Source: Atriophallophorus winterbourni
Taxonomy: Eukaryota; Platyhelminthes; Trematoda; Plagiorchiida; Microphallidae
Direction: 5' to 3'
DNA: 64,000 nucleotides
Assembly: GCA_013407085.1 (NCBI GenBank)
Contig: JACCGJ010001899.1
Span: forward strand, 1 to 64,000
In this document: in pieces, positions 13,241-25,228 of the stretch
How the letters are laid out: every line of letters begins with the position of its first letter
Position numbering within the stretch: the first letter of the stretch is position 1
Program-made: the position numbers and the translations under genes
Notes under the pieces: model-generated
The model's database searches: none
What the model was told of the DNA's origin: nothing
The model's input: only the letters and a program-made list of their open reading frames with translations

Positions 13241-15815
13241 AGACTTATGTACTAAGATTATAAACCCATGGCCATGAACAAAAAAGCTTATTTCAATCAT
13301 TTCCACCACAAACTACAACGGCTGTCATTTTTGTGCAGTAATAGGCAATATGATTAGGTTGCGTTAGCGCTTGAAATATTAGAAGATTGTTTAAAACTTG
13401 AGGTTTTATGTTTCGTTTGTTTGGTTTTACATCGAACGAGTCCACACATATGCGGATTGAGTCTAAACATATGATTATGAAAAATGATTATTTTCATGCA
13501 TTTCCAGGACACAACGAAGACTCATCAAATAAAGACAGTATGATCAGGATACGCGTCCACCAAATCAGTCCAGCGAATGCATGACTAGTTCGTCTGTTCA
13601 AAAATATGGACCATCATACTGTCACTTTCATATGTAAATGCAACCAATAATAAAGCTTCATTTCTTTTTGCACACGTTAAATTGATTTACGCTAATATCG
13701 ACTGTCCAATGTGTACTTCACAACATGTGTATTTTAGTTACCCGAAAAAATACGTTATTATATTAGAAAAATATATGACATTTTATTTAATTCCAATTTG
13801 GGATTTTTACCTATGTACGTTGCCGATATTTTCATAGTTTACCTGAAAAATGCTTTTTGTTAATGGGAAAAATATCCCATTTTTCAACATTCCTAGTCAT
13901 ATCCACTACACAGCAAAAACGTTAGCATACTCATTGCCGATCATACAAAAGGGAATCAATTAAATTTGTAAGCAAATCTAAATGCTAAGACAAAAATAAC
14001 ACAATTTTTTCAAATATTTGTTACTTAATTATTTGCGTTATCCATTTAGTATGAGATTCACACAAAATATATGATCGACTGAAAGGAATTCATGTAATAT
14101 TAACCGATTTAACAATATAGATCGTCAATATCAATTTTGAAATGGACTAGACAATTATCCAAATTTGAACGTATATGTTTCAGCGAATAGATTCCAAATG
14201 TTATTGCAATGTGTGTATCAGCACTTCTGTCAATATTTGTGGAATATTAATTTTACCTTTCAGCATAAACCTCACAATGCTTTGCGGATGTGTTCACACT
14301 TTGGCATTAATGTAGCTTTGCAGGTGGTTGACGGTGCCAAGATTGGATTAGCGATTAAGAAGCGATAAGGCGGTTCATTGGTTTAAGTGGAGTTTCCTTG
14401 AAATGCTCTTGGAATAATCTGTTATAATGTAAATCAATATCAATATCAATAGAGGCACCGACAATCCAAGTCAGTATTTAGGCGAAAATCTAATGATCGG
14501 CCTATCGTTCTTATGTGGTTCTTCTAGTTTATTACATCTGCATCACTGCCAGTAGATACGTCAATTTAATAATATTAATATTGATCAAAAGCAATACTAT
14601 AAACATGGAGATAGATAACTAAACAAACCAGCATCTAATTTTCTATATCCGGGGGTGAGTAATACATTTATTCTCAAGTCCCATTCGCTGCTTCCGAAAA
14701 CAATTTTGAGCAATATTTCCAGCGTGTAGTTATTCGGATCCTAAACATAATCAGTATGAAAGTTCAAGGCAAGCTACGTAAATAATGTTTGAGCAAATAA
14801 ATAAGATAATTATTTAAATGCTTATATTTTGGCTGATTTGTTAAGTTCACACGACATGGTTAGCTCATTATGTTTTTGCTACATTCAGAACGATCAACAT
14901 AGAATGAAGTCGAAACGCGCATAGATATATTTCCACATTCTATCACTTCTTCCAAATATTTTTCTACGTCTCTGTTCTAGTTAGAATAATTTGGTAATAG
15001 ATGTCAGATTAAATTCAACTGATAAAAAGCTGGCATCAATATTGAATATTCTTTAGACACATTTCAGGAGATTTTGAATGATCAATCGATGTAATATCAC
15101 ACGGTAGTCGATAATAAACAGTTGATTGTTTCTCAAGGAATTTATCCGGTGAACACCTCAACTTACGTTTGTAAATTCAGCGAAAAATGTGAATTGTCTT
15201 TTCATGTATAGAATTAACTAGCATTGCATGACATTTTTGCGTATCAAAATCCCTGACATTGAAATAAATCAATGATTAGCGCCATATTTTGAGAGGCGTG
15301 ATTGTTGTGAGCATACGAGTGACACATTAACTGAATAAAATCAATTTTACAGGATAATACCTAATGAACAAAATTCATCAACAAGGAAATTCACTTTCAT
15401 TTACACAAGCGTCTTTCACTGCGTATTTAGTTTCCAACATCAAATGAACCACTGTGAAACAAATATTCCGTTTAACGTATAAAATTATGTCCATTATGTT
15501 TTCAAAAAAACGGAAAATATTTTTGATGAGAAGACAGGCAAGAAACGTATACAAGCTTCCAATGAAAATCATGAAATAACAATATCGAAAGAAAACTTCT
15601 TTTGTAGTTTCACACTGAAATTCGCCTTCTAAGGTCAAGCAATTAATCAAAATTTCATTTTGAACAGCAGTCAACATTTGAGTGAATTATTATCCTTGAA
15701 AAATAGTTAATCTTCTTGTTTTTTAATGCAATCGGCAAAATCGACTCACAAACTTGCACTAGTAGTTTATGCATACATAACTTCATTCTACAAATGTCCA
15801 TAGTGAACCCCTTAC

Positions 15816-15978
15816 CAGCATTAAAATATTTATGCTGTTGTTCCGTGTTTTGTACCGTGTGAAAGTATAGGTTACGTAGCACTGGTCCTTTTCTTCCGCG
15901 CGGGTGCCAAATAAATTTTGATGGATCAAAATGATTAGCATACAAGGAGAATAGGACGGAGAATAGGACGAACAACAT
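15816..15978 (-). CDS. Candidate first coding exon with signal peptide (copy A)
   Basis: An ATG at 15978 opens 54 codons and ends at a GTAAGG donor in phase 1. The first 14 residues (MLFVLFSVLFSLYA) are a good signal peptide. After it comes a charged mature start (NHFDPSKF) and then RNLYFHTVQNTEQQHKYF. The hydrophobic core is encoded by a perfect 12-bp tandem duplication (15946-15957 and 15958-15969), giving VLFS twice. An upstream in-frame TGA makes this ATG the likely start. In copy B this exon would lie beyond the window end. A membrane anchor instead of a cleaved signal is possible but less likely, given the short hydrophobic run. Confidence 0.5.
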
Positions 15979-16019
15979 GAAGAAGGGAATAACCTTTCTA
16001 GTGCAAATCAATGTTCACA

Positions 16020-17600
16020 CAAATGTTTGAAAACGTGACATGCATAAAAGAACGCAAGGTTGATCCATGCACTAATGATTTCTAGTTAGCCAGAAATAGA
16101 TAGATATGCCAATGAATTTGGAAAATAAAAGCAAGAACATTGAAAAACAAATCTCAATATCGGTTATCAAATTGTCAGCTGCATTTTCCTGCTTATTGTG
16201 CCTGGTGAGGCACAAATGCGATTCTTAATTTTGAATTCTGAACAACTTTTAAGCAATGATGTTCCTCTTCAGTGGTTGTAAACAACGACAAGTCATGTTT
16301 TTGATCGAACATTTTTATTCACGAAAGTGATGTTTAAAAATAGTGCTTAGCAATAAATTCTCAAAAACAGTATCAAACTTGGCATAAACTTAATACCACA
16401 AGAAAATCGATTTCCAGAGGCCGGGAAAAAAATTTCTGGATGAATCAAGCTCCAATATTGTCGTAAAGTAATCCACATCTCGAATCTACTATATATTTGA
16501 AACCATGTGATATATATGTGGTATCATCCGGCAAAAACTTTATATATACAATTCAGAGAAAGATAACAGTGAGAAAACCCAGAAAATAATTTGTCCATTC
16601 ACATACACGGTTTGTTTATTTATTTGGTTTTTATTTTAGTTTGAGATTCGAAAAAAATTTCATGTGCTGGGCATAAGAACTAAAGCAATGTTTTCCATTG
16701 TTACTGTTTCGTAGCAATCATTACCAATGTGGCCATCAGAACAATTTCGCATTACCTTGAAACCATTCCATTCAAGCACGTTCATTAATACTGTGCTAGT
16801 CCGAAGCGAGCCTTTCTATACCACTATTTCAAGTTAGCGACCGACCACCAGCGAAGTTTTTCTCGTCTGCACCAGCTGACGCATAGTGTGCTCCGCGTGG
16901 TAACCGTTCATTTTAATTAGCAGACCCTGTCCTAAAAAGCAGAGTCGACCTCAGTTGATGGCTCCCTTAGAGCAACTTTCTTCTTAAAATACGGCGCCAG
17001 GCGTCACATTTACAAACGTAGTGTCTCCATGGTGCTTAAGTAATATTTTGCAAAGAACGTTGTTTGATGACTTAGGGCCTCATACCCACCTTTGCGCAAA
17101 CTCTTCAACCTTCAATTAAAATTACCAATAAATACTGCGCTTAGTGAAATAGAGCATACCCAACAACCGCTAAACGTCCATGGTATTTGAACTTCACGAT
17201 CGGAAACAAGATCATTTAGTGCAAGATCTGTAAGCTAATATGCTTCTTCCTGAGTATTCTTTTTAAATGTCCAGTGGAATGAAACTCCATATAAACGTTT
17301 TTCTGCGGGATTGCATTGTGAATTGATCACTGTCATAAAGCGGAACTATAAACCGAATCAAAGGCAGCTCAAAATTAAAGAAACTGCCATATAGGTTTGC
17401 CGACGATAAACGTATCGGTGTTCTAGCATTTACTCATAAGAGAATCGTATCGGCACCTACAAATCATAGACGGAAACACGTTGCTCTTCGCGAAAAGTGT
17501 TATAATTGACGAGGTTATTATGCAAAGAGAGATAGGTGGTTCACCACAATTTTTGGATCATTTGTTTCTGCCACCTTCCAATATGGACGGGTTGTATCAT
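16020..17600. other. No gene seen
   Basis: AT-rich sequence with many stops in all frames. Near 17400 a short FADDKRIGVL-like reading recalls a reverse transcriptase catalytic box, but no flanking RT motif supports it. Confidence 0.4.
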
Positions 17601-17630
17601 GGATTCATCAAATTAGTTGCGTTTTAAATC

Positions 17631-17825
17631 TCAAAGATCCGAAAATAGGAGAAGCGTTTGAGTGATTTGCTCCGAATTTCTCGTTCTTCTGTACAAAAGA
17701 AAACAAAAGTCTCTTCGAAGCGTGTTTTCTTCCGTCGCTTCAATAATCAAATTTCTATCCGCATTTCTTAGACAATAGCTAAAGCTAACGACACTGAATA
17801 ATGCAAAGCAGATTGGGAATGTCAT
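17631..17825 (-). CDS. Small ORF with signal peptide, possible relative of the copy A first exon
   Basis: An ATG at 17825 opens 64 codons to a TGA. The first 18 residues (MTFPICFALFSVVSFSYC) look like a signal peptide. The stretch LLYRRTRNSEQI lines up with LYFHTVQNTEQQ of the 15816-15978 exon at a similar distance from the signal peptide. That suggests a paralogous first exon. I see no strong splice donor at the matching place, so it may be decayed, or it may be a short secreted protein in its own right. Confidence 0.3.
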   Translation of the reverse strand: MTFPICFALFSVVSFSYCLRNADRNLIIEATEENTLRRDFCFLLYRRTRNSEQITQTLLLFSDL

Positions 17826-17829
17826 TGCG

Positions 17830-19400
17830 GTCGGAGAGTGTCTGAGGTAGCGGGATGACTAAACTTACTTGAAACATTCTCTCGAAAAGTTCAAACGCAT
17901 TTGAAGGTTTGTTATGCGCGAAAAATCGAACTGCAGATTGGTTTGACTCGAACATTATGACTTAGGATCTAGGATACGAAAGGATTGGTTAAGCCCTCAC
18001 ATACACCGTTCAGAGGAGGCTTGTTTTTTCTCGTCGAACCGATTGATTTTTGTTTCAATCCAAATAAACCACATTAAGTTAAACAACACTGCTTTACGTA
18101 AAAGAATCGTTATCTTTATTGTCCGTTGTATCGCGTTGAATCTCATTCAATTGTTCGTCACCCAGCAAGACATTTATTCTATGATAAACAACATCGCTCC
18201 CTATCGCACTGCCTCTACAAAGTACACAATTTTTCAAACGCTAATCGGATGATATTGCTTGTGCAAACCTTTTCTCAATTTGCGAACTGCTGGATGTCAG
18301 ACGATCCAAGTAACAGGATTAGTAAGTATGTAGATCACTTTCCTTGCGGTTTTTTCATACATGTAGTGTAGCCCGTGGAGTAATAACCGGAAAGTTTGTC
18401 TGTGTTTTTCGTGCTGGGTTTCATTGATTTTAAATAACATTCGAAAATCGTGCCATGAAATGTAGATAGAATATCAATTTTCATATTTGTAACTCACCAG
18501 TATACGGCGCATTTACTAATTTAACAAGCAAATGAATTTGTTCTAATTAACGCTGACTAGGGTTACATTTTCAAGAACAGATTTGTATTTTAACATTCTG
18601 TATATGATATATACTAGGAAGTACGGGATAACTAAACGTAAGACATTTAAATATTAGTTACAAAACGGTATTGCTCAACAAAATGGTGAGCGTCTTGATG
18701 ACAGGTTAATTAACACGTGTGAAGTTCTTTCCTTACAGTAGCAATCCCATTTAACCGCCTACACATTGAGCACACCTCATGCCAGATTTTATCAAACAGT
18801 ATATCCGCTGTACCTAAATGTTGACTTACTGCATGCACCTGTTTACAGCTCGAGATCACACAATAACTACATTTTTAGTCGATACACTATGAACAAGTTT
18901 TGTGCAAACATATCAGACCATGTTAAACTAGTTTATTGGTAAAGCAACCGGCAATTGTTTGCTTGTGTGAAGGAAAATTCGAGTTAAATATCATATGAGA
19001 TACAAAATACTTTGTGTTACATGACTTCAATACGCCAAGCAAATTTCACAGACAGGAAGCGATTCTATAGAAATGATAAAGCTTCAACATTTGAGCATTT
19101 TATAATGTATTTTATTCATTGGCTATGAGCAACAGAATATATTGGTATTTATAAGCATTGTGAGTGCTTGATTGAGAATCACTCTGTGTTTATGATTTTG
19201 AATATGTTGTTTCTTTGTTCGATCACCAAATTACAGTTGTTTTCAAGTATATAACTGTTCACACAATCATGTTAGGTGGTTTAGAAAAGTGATAGTTTTC
19301 GCGTATAGATACACCTCATATAGTATTTTATTATGTTCGCGTAACAGCAACGTATCGCTCTCAGATATGAAGGGACACAATCTAATGAAGCAAAGATATA
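17830..19400. other. No gene seen
   Basis: Short open stretches near 18.05-18.37 kb on + have no recognisable motif and no convincing splice sites. No LINE or LTR similarity was seen. Confidence 0.35.
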
Positions 19401-19405
19401 CGCAC

Positions 19406-19652
19406 CGAAGTTCTGTTCCACCTTAAATTCGAAATTTTGCACACATTGCGATTTCACTGGAAAATCGATTCTGCGTAACAAGTTAGAAGTTTGATGCCAT
19501 CGTTCTGGATACCCGTACCACAGAGAGGCCTTGTTCGTTTCCATGTGCCCTGCATTCACTAACCAATCGTGCACAGGAAATTTAGACACTTTTCTTTCGA
19601 TTATGCTCAGAACAAAACTACATGATTTGTAAAATGGAATACTTTTCGCCAC
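19406..19652 (-). CDS. Candidate exon, unknown product
   Basis: An acceptor (TTTTTAAAG) is followed by 82 open codons starting at phase 0 and a GTGCGT donor in phase 1. Landmarks are FPVHDWLVNAGH, LWYGYPERWHQ and RRIDFPVKSQC. Phases and length (247 nt) match the large exon of copies A (244) and C (229), but the residues do not align clearly. It could be a very diverged family member or an exon of another gene. Confidence 0.35.
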
Positions 19653-20039
19653 CTTTAAAAATAGAAATAAAATTTGAACAAACAACGTTTGTGAATCGTT
19701 ATGGAAATTGATTACAAACGATTAGTTATTGCTATGACAATGAATTTTGAACATGATGTGATGAACAATTTAGAACACTGACTATATGAACTAATTATAT
19801 TTAATTATATTTTTACTACCACTCGAACGTAGTCACATGTGCAGATTTAAGTCTTGTTTCCAATCATGCTGAGTTGGTCAAGTAGGCTAAATGTTTCGGG
19901 CTTTGTTTATGTAACTCGACATACCTAGAATGTTATTAAGCTAACAGTGATGCGCTGTGATGTTCGCTTAAACCATTACCTCATTTCTTATATCTGTATT
20001 CAACCATTTCGGAAAACCTATAGCAAGACACGGATATTG

Positions 20040-20730
20040 ATATAAAAATTGGCTAAGCAGCTGTCATTTTCTCCCGATTGAATGCTCGTGTTTGGGGTAA
20101 ACGCACGTCAACTGAAAAGACGAAGATGATTGTATACAGCGCGTGCGTATTAAATGCTTCACTGTACGGCAGTAAAACCTGGTCCACTATGCATGTTAGT
20201 AACGAAAATCGTATGCATTTCATGCACATGACATCTTTCGTATATTGAACATATCGAAGATAGACAGTGTTTATAATGCTGGAGGTCTTTCGAAAGCTGG
20301 TCTACAGAGCATGTTTACTTTGTTACAAACTCGACGCGGTGACTAGGTTATGTTTACGGAATGGGAAATGATAATATTTCTAATGATGAACACTATGGTG
20401 TGTTGCAATTGGGAAGTCGACCATTGGGCACACAACACTTGCGGTACAAGAACGTTTGCAAAACAGATATGAAAGCTCTTGGCATTGACTCCGCGAGTTA
20501 AGAAGACGATGTTCTTGACCGCTCACAATAGAGCATTGTGTTAAGCGTCGTCTGTAATCTGGGGATAAATATATAGAGCTATTGGCTGTTGAACGCAAAT
20601 CACGCCGCCGGCGAGCTACTATCGCCGTAAAACCGAATTCGGTCGATCATGACAAGCGCAGCATGAGAGTTTGTTCCTCCCGAATCGCAATAACTAATCA
20701 TTGAAAAAGATGTAGATCATAAAAACTCAT
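20040..20730 (+). mobile_element. RTE-type LINE, 3' fragment
   Basis: Nucleotide similarity to the 3' end of the RTE at 39100-39725: shared readings are AGLQSMFTLLQTRR, LGSRPLG and ERKSRRRR-type, and the C-terminal finger ending in CSSRI. Frames are broken. It is a 5'-truncated copy with no catalytic domains. Confidence 0.7.
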
Positions 20731-20734
20731 GCGA

Positions 20735-22050
20735 CTCTGATGTTTTATCCGTGATCAACATGGACGGAAGAATGAAAATAACATTAGTTTTACGACTGAA
20801 AATGGTGGATGTTTTGAGCGCAAATTCATTAATTTCCCCGTTCCGACTATCAGCATTTGTAAGACGAAACTTGTTTGCCTAAACAAAACGTTATTCTAAA
20901 TTACGCTAACCGATTGCTTCCATTTTATATTTTCATGAATATACTTCTTAAATGTGGTTTTAATCAAGCAAAGATATGAAGTGATTATAATATTAAACTT
21001 TCAAAATATCTCGAAAGCCAGATTATATTATGCTCATTTTATAAGATTCCGTACGTTCCGGATATAATCTTGAAAGTTCAACATTTAAACTAATTCACGA
21101 GGTTTACCAAATTAAAACATGTTAAGCAGACTTTAGCGTTAATAGTCGGAGAGCCATGGTTCGAGACCTCCCGCGATTATACATTTCGGTAAACTTGCAG
21201 AAAACACAGATCCCTGGATGTGAATTTGTCAACATATACAGAAGGAAAACTAACCTCGAGTGTATAGCGTTTCGTTTTATATTTGTAATCATATTGTGGA
21301 GATGTGAATTGCATTTCAAACATTCGTCAACCTCTATCAAATGAGACCGTAATAATGAGTCATTGTTAATGATTTTAGTGAGCGTTTAATGGCAGTTTGT
21401 AGTAAACCTGTTCGCACAAAGTTGACTGGTAAATCAGTTCAAAGTGAAAACTGTTACAGTCATGATGAACACAGTGTTGTGTTAACGGGGTTTGCCTGCG
21501 CTCTAGCAATTAGGATTCTCTTGTTTCATGTGATTTGGCGGTGAACGTGTTTAATGTTCGAAAACGTTCACCTAGAGATCAAATGTTGCGTTTTGTGATA
21601 CAGTTAAAATAATGATTAACGAAAACTATGGATACCAGTGATGTGCTAATAATTAAACGTATAACCATATAGCATAACGTTAAAAAGGATAAATTAATCT
21701 GCAAACAGGAAGTGGATATTGTTATATTTTAATTGTTTATTTTTTTGAGCGTTCCATATTTATTGACATTTAACTCAGCACCTATGTGAGAAACGTTTAG
21801 TATAACCGAAAATACGATTTACTCTCTGACCATAAAAAGAAAAATGCTTGTAACAAAAATTGTTTAGTGAGATAAAACAATGATTCCATTGCGCAAAGTG
21901 TACCCTAATTTATATGCAGTACAAATGCAGAAGAGCAGTATCAAAATATCAGAGAAACTACATGACAAGATGGGATTATAGATTTTTTTGGGGTCAACGT
22001 TACGACGGAGCTAATTAATCGCTAGAACAGAAAACGAACTCCAGTAATTA
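20735..22050. other. No gene seen
   Basis: Unassigned AT-rich sequence. Two overlapping 60-70 codon open stretches on opposite strands near 21.12-21.34 kb show no known motif. Confidence 0.35.
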
Positions 22051-22053
22051 CAG

Positions 22054-22267
22054 CTGTGAGTTTTTGAATGAACTTGGGGGTGTCAAATATTTTGACACTT
22101 CAGTACTTGATCGTTTACACGGTGTTAAAGTAAAATATTACAGCGGAATTTTTGATCAACCGCTTGGGACTCGAGCCAGTGCTCTTGTGAATCAAATCCT
22201 TCGCGTTGAGGAACATGCTCGTGTTCAAACAATGGTTCGTTTCATCAATAAAATAAAGATTATTTAG
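22054..22267 (+). CDS. Candidate terminal exon, unknown product
   Basis: After an AATTACAG acceptor the frame is open for about 70 codons to a TAG. Landmarks are NELGGVKYFDTSVLDRLHG, FDQPLGTRASALVNQIL and VRFINKIKII. An AATAAA lies at the very end (about 22248). The composition looks protein-like rather than random for AT-rich DNA. I do not recognise the family and see no upstream exon. Confidence 0.35.
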
Positions 22268-22279
22268 TTTATTTTGTTT

Positions 22280-24190
22280 TTATAATTGTGCATTTGTTTA
22301 TGGTTCGCCTAAGCTTATTCCTACGAAGGTTAACTTCGTACTTACAACCTGTTAAATAGCCAGCAGCAAAAAGAAAGAGTAAATTGTAACTAATATTTTA
22401 CGGTTTTCTCGTTTCCAAACAACGAGTCATTATTGTGGATGCAAGCAAAACGAAACATATTTGTGTTTATGATAATAATTTTTCTATATTCAACACACTC
22501 GTATGAGCAGCAAATTTGCGGAAATGTTGAGAATAAGTTTTTTAGCCTCAACGCAAATGAAATAATTAGAAAACGTTTATGCTACTACGTCGTGCGGATT
22601 AAATCCGCTTATTGTAGATGAACAGAGTTCACAGAAAAATGTGTAGTTTTTGTCAATGTTATCGTTTGGTTAGATTTCGCACAACATGAACAAACGCATA
22701 CAAAATTCTGAGTACGTGCGTATTGTGGATTAAAGTAGTAATGTCTGTTATCCTGCTACGCAATTATACACCAATTCATGGATATCATACTTTGTGTTTG
22801 AGTGTGGATGTACATCAATTTTGCATTTATTACATTATTGTCAAACGTCATCATTTCGAATGATTTATGTAAACCGATAAATAAACCAATTATGATTTAC
22901 TGTATCAACTTCTCAACCGAAACATATAAATTGTCTAACTTATTAGCCACTTAGTATGCCACATACATCATTCCATAGAACTGACAAAATGTATTAACTT
23001 ACATCCTTCATAGTACCCACTACCTCTTCTGCGGTCATTTCAAAACTGCTTGTAAACCCGTAAGTGCATTTTTGCGTTAGCATCGCGAAAGCTGAAGAAT
23101 AAAAAAAGAATTATCACAAAACTTTCTATGGAACTCAAAGCAATACAACAGCAGTATTATGAGGGATTTGATGAATTTCCACTGATGAAAAATTGACTTT
23201 GGCAAAACAGAGAACGTTGCTCTGAAAAAGTATCTTATATGTCGAAAAATAGTTTACTTTGAGAAAATATGTGAAGACTCATCTTCCAGGAACGTTTGCC
23301 AATCTAACTTCTTGAAACACGGTATATCCTCACAATTCTACCTATCAGGGATACACATCAACTTAAGACGCAATTATTGTTGTGTAATGGAAAATACTTC
23401 GATCGGATAGTTTAGTAATTTCCATGAAAATGAAAATTGAAAGCAATCGGCAAGATCAGTATTGTTGGAAACATTGCACCGCTGACGCGCAAACTTCGTC
23501 CATCCAGAACAAGGAACGTGAATAATTCAAGCAGTCAAACAAATTTCATTAGTCTAACACCAGCAAAATATTGAAATAGTAGGGTTATCAAAACGCGTTG
23601 CCAAACACCATGTCGAATAGCTTGCGTAACCGGCACCTAACCAACGATCGATTAACACTGAGAGGCGTGTGCTTCGTTGAATGTGTCATTTGTATTACTT
23701 ACGGCATTAACAAAAATCTCGCGATTGAAATATACATTCATGATCAACATCGACCGAAGGAGGCTAACAACAAAAACCCTATTGTTTATTATAAAACCTA
23801 CTAGGATTTTTTGATTCAAGGCGATTATTTGCCATCACAACGGGAATATGCTATGAATAAATATGTAAAACGAAAAAGGTATATCATATGTATGGCTCAC
23901 GAAAATTGTTCGTTTATGAATACTTAATAACACATTCGCTTCTAATATTGTCATGCATGGAGAGTCAATCACATGTCCAGGTTGGCGATTCCACAAATAT
24001 AAAACGGACAGTAATACGTGGCGCCGGCTATGGATATTCGAATATGGGATGCTGGATCGAATGTTTACAATATAGTGTTCCGTTTTTGCTACAACCTAGA
24101 AACTAGTGTCTTCGTATATACAACACCCAGATGTCCTAATCTGTCATCGTAAGTAACATCTCAAAGACATATCAATGACTTAGTCGCTAT
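22280..24190. other. No gene seen
   Basis: Unassigned. Around 23735-23780 a stretch ending in AACAACAAA resembles the CAA-rich 3' tail of the RTE at 39.76 kb, but it is too short to call. Confidence 0.3.
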
Positions 24191-24199
24191 GTGATAAAT

Positions 24200-24480
24200 T
24201 CATTTATCTATGAGAAAAACAATTGATGAATGCCACGGACCCAAGCTTGAACGGCATATTACAACGTTGGATGATTGTACACGATCAACTTCCATGAGAA
24301 AGTTGCTAGCAAAGCTTTCAAGTGGCACTGCATCGGAATATTTAGCAAAATCAATATGATGCATATCATGATAGAAAGGAAGTGCTCCCACTTCATTTAT
24401 GTTGTTAGCACTAACATATCACTGCATTACACGTACTCAATATCGGACTTTCCAATTTTCCTTTATTTTCTGCAGATCGA
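24200..24480 (-). mobile_element. CR1-like RT fragment
   Basis: In one minus frame the reading FSWKLIVYNHPTL then YAVQAW matches the conserved CR1 RT segment that reads LEYAVQAW in intact elements. Other frames are open but have no meaning. This is a short decayed remnant. Confidence 0.5.
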
Positions 24481-24552
24481 GTAAAAATTAATTATTTTAA
24501 AACGGTATAATAATGTATTCAAATTTCAAAAACAAGTTTGGTAAATTAAAAT

Positions 24553-24723
24553 ATGGCCCGATGTCACCAAGTTATTCAACTTTTAAAACATAATTCTTCG
24601 GATGAGTTAATGCCTAGAACACATGAAGCTATTATTGCGTTTGAGCGATCTGTAAATGAAGTTCTGAAATTTGACACACAAAAAACATCACTTTACATTT
24701 CGCTGGATGAAATGCTGGGATAA
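24553..24723 (+). CDS. 56-codon ORF next to Pao-1
   Basis: ATG to TAA with readings VIQLLKHNSSDEL and THEAIIAFERSVNEV. It looks coding in composition, but no family, splice site or relative was recognised. The LTR element Pao-1 is inserted 57 bp downstream. Confidence 0.2.
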   Translation: MARCHQVIQLLKHNSSDELMPRTHEAIIAFERSVNEVLKFDTQKTSLYISLDEMLG

Positions 24724-24780
24724 TAACGCGACATCCAACTTAGTTTATATTTGAGAAGCATTTTAAAGTGATTTTAGCGT

Positions 24781-25202
24781 TGTAAAAGGCAGAATTCCAA
24801 TTATTTTTATTGAAAATCAAACGTTCGAATCTCCTGCATTTTGTTCATTTTTATCGTTTTGTTTTACTGAACTATTTGAAGTTATTGGATTTTGGGTCAA
24901 CGTTTTTGTATCTTTATTTGGCCGTTCGCGCGCAGTTGAAATTGTGACATTTAGCTGTATTTGTTGCTATTGAATATTCGTTGTTTTTGGATTCAGTACG
25001 AAGCGGAATAATTGAGGTTTGCTATTTTATTGAATAATTATTTCGTTTCAATAGTACCGTATTGTCCCACGTATTGTCTTGTCAATATTTTGGTGGGCTT
25101 GGACGCGTCACTCAACCGTTCATTAGACACATTGGTGCCTATACCGTGACTGAATACTTCGACGTTGAACTCGAGTTTCCCCGGACCGTATTGGTGGTTA
25201 CA
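24781..25202 (+). repeat. Pao-1 5' LTR
   Basis: 422 bp, starts TGTAAAAGGC and ends GGTTACA, matching 27400-27822. The 15 bp after a short GTACTCAAT spacer (TGGATTCGTTCGAGC, 25212-25226) could be a primer-binding site because it starts TGG. The tRNA is not identified. Confidence 0.93.
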
Positions 25203-25228
25203 GTACTCAATTGGATTCGTTCGAGCAA

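Larger units (their letters stand above)
426..15460. repeat. Segmental duplication, copy A
   Basis: This block matches 53171-64000 in the same orientation. Homology starts at the shared ACTTGTTCGATATAAC (426 / 53171). It still continues where the window ends, since 15460 aligns with 64000. Copy A has about 575 bp (1911-2485) and about 3.3 kb (about 2967-6290) that copy B lacks. Both pieces are LINE sequence, so loss from B is more likely than gain in A. The unit carries a minus-strand gene and an intronic LINE in both copies, so the LINE insertion predates the duplication. Confidence 0.9.
6892..15978 (-). pseudogene. Copy A of a multi-exon secreted-protein gene (unknown family)
   Basis: I do not recognise the family. 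Exons inferred from open frames, GT-AG sites and comparison with copy B, in 5' to 3' order on minus: 15816-15978 (signal peptide), 15405-15451, 15167-15217, 14276-14382, 9159-9402, 8836-8855, 7872-7936, 7729-7774, 7204-7271, 6892-7125 (ends TAA). An ATTAAA lies at 6829-6834. A CR1 LINE fills the intron between the fourth and fifth exons. Lesions relative to B: the acceptor AG is AA at 14383-14384; the 7872-7936 exon has a stop, a 1-bp length change and a GTC in place of GTA at its donor; the strong donor of the second exon is lost. Copy A is therefore probably non-functional. Phases do not close at two junctions, so at least two small exons are missing from this model. Confidence 0.6.

Noticed and set aside
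14165..14368. Open + strand stretch with HKPHNALRMCSHF
   Set aside because: The minus strand here has a conserved donor and an open frame that fits the phases of neighbouring exons, so the + frame is probably a shadow.
15378..15677. 99-codon minus ORF with a membrane-like segment
   Set aside because: Only its last 47 nt fit the splice phase from the first exon and are seen conserved in B. The hydrophobic part is probably intron.
19406..19652. Fucosyltransferase-like impression
   Set aside because: No donor-binding or catalytic motif was found.
23735..23780. RTE 3' tail fragment
   Set aside because: Only about 45 bp of loose similarity.
25211..25228. TTG as start of the Pao-1 ORF
   Set aside because: A nuclear gene should start at ATG (25229). 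The 6 codons before it overlap the likely primer-binding site.
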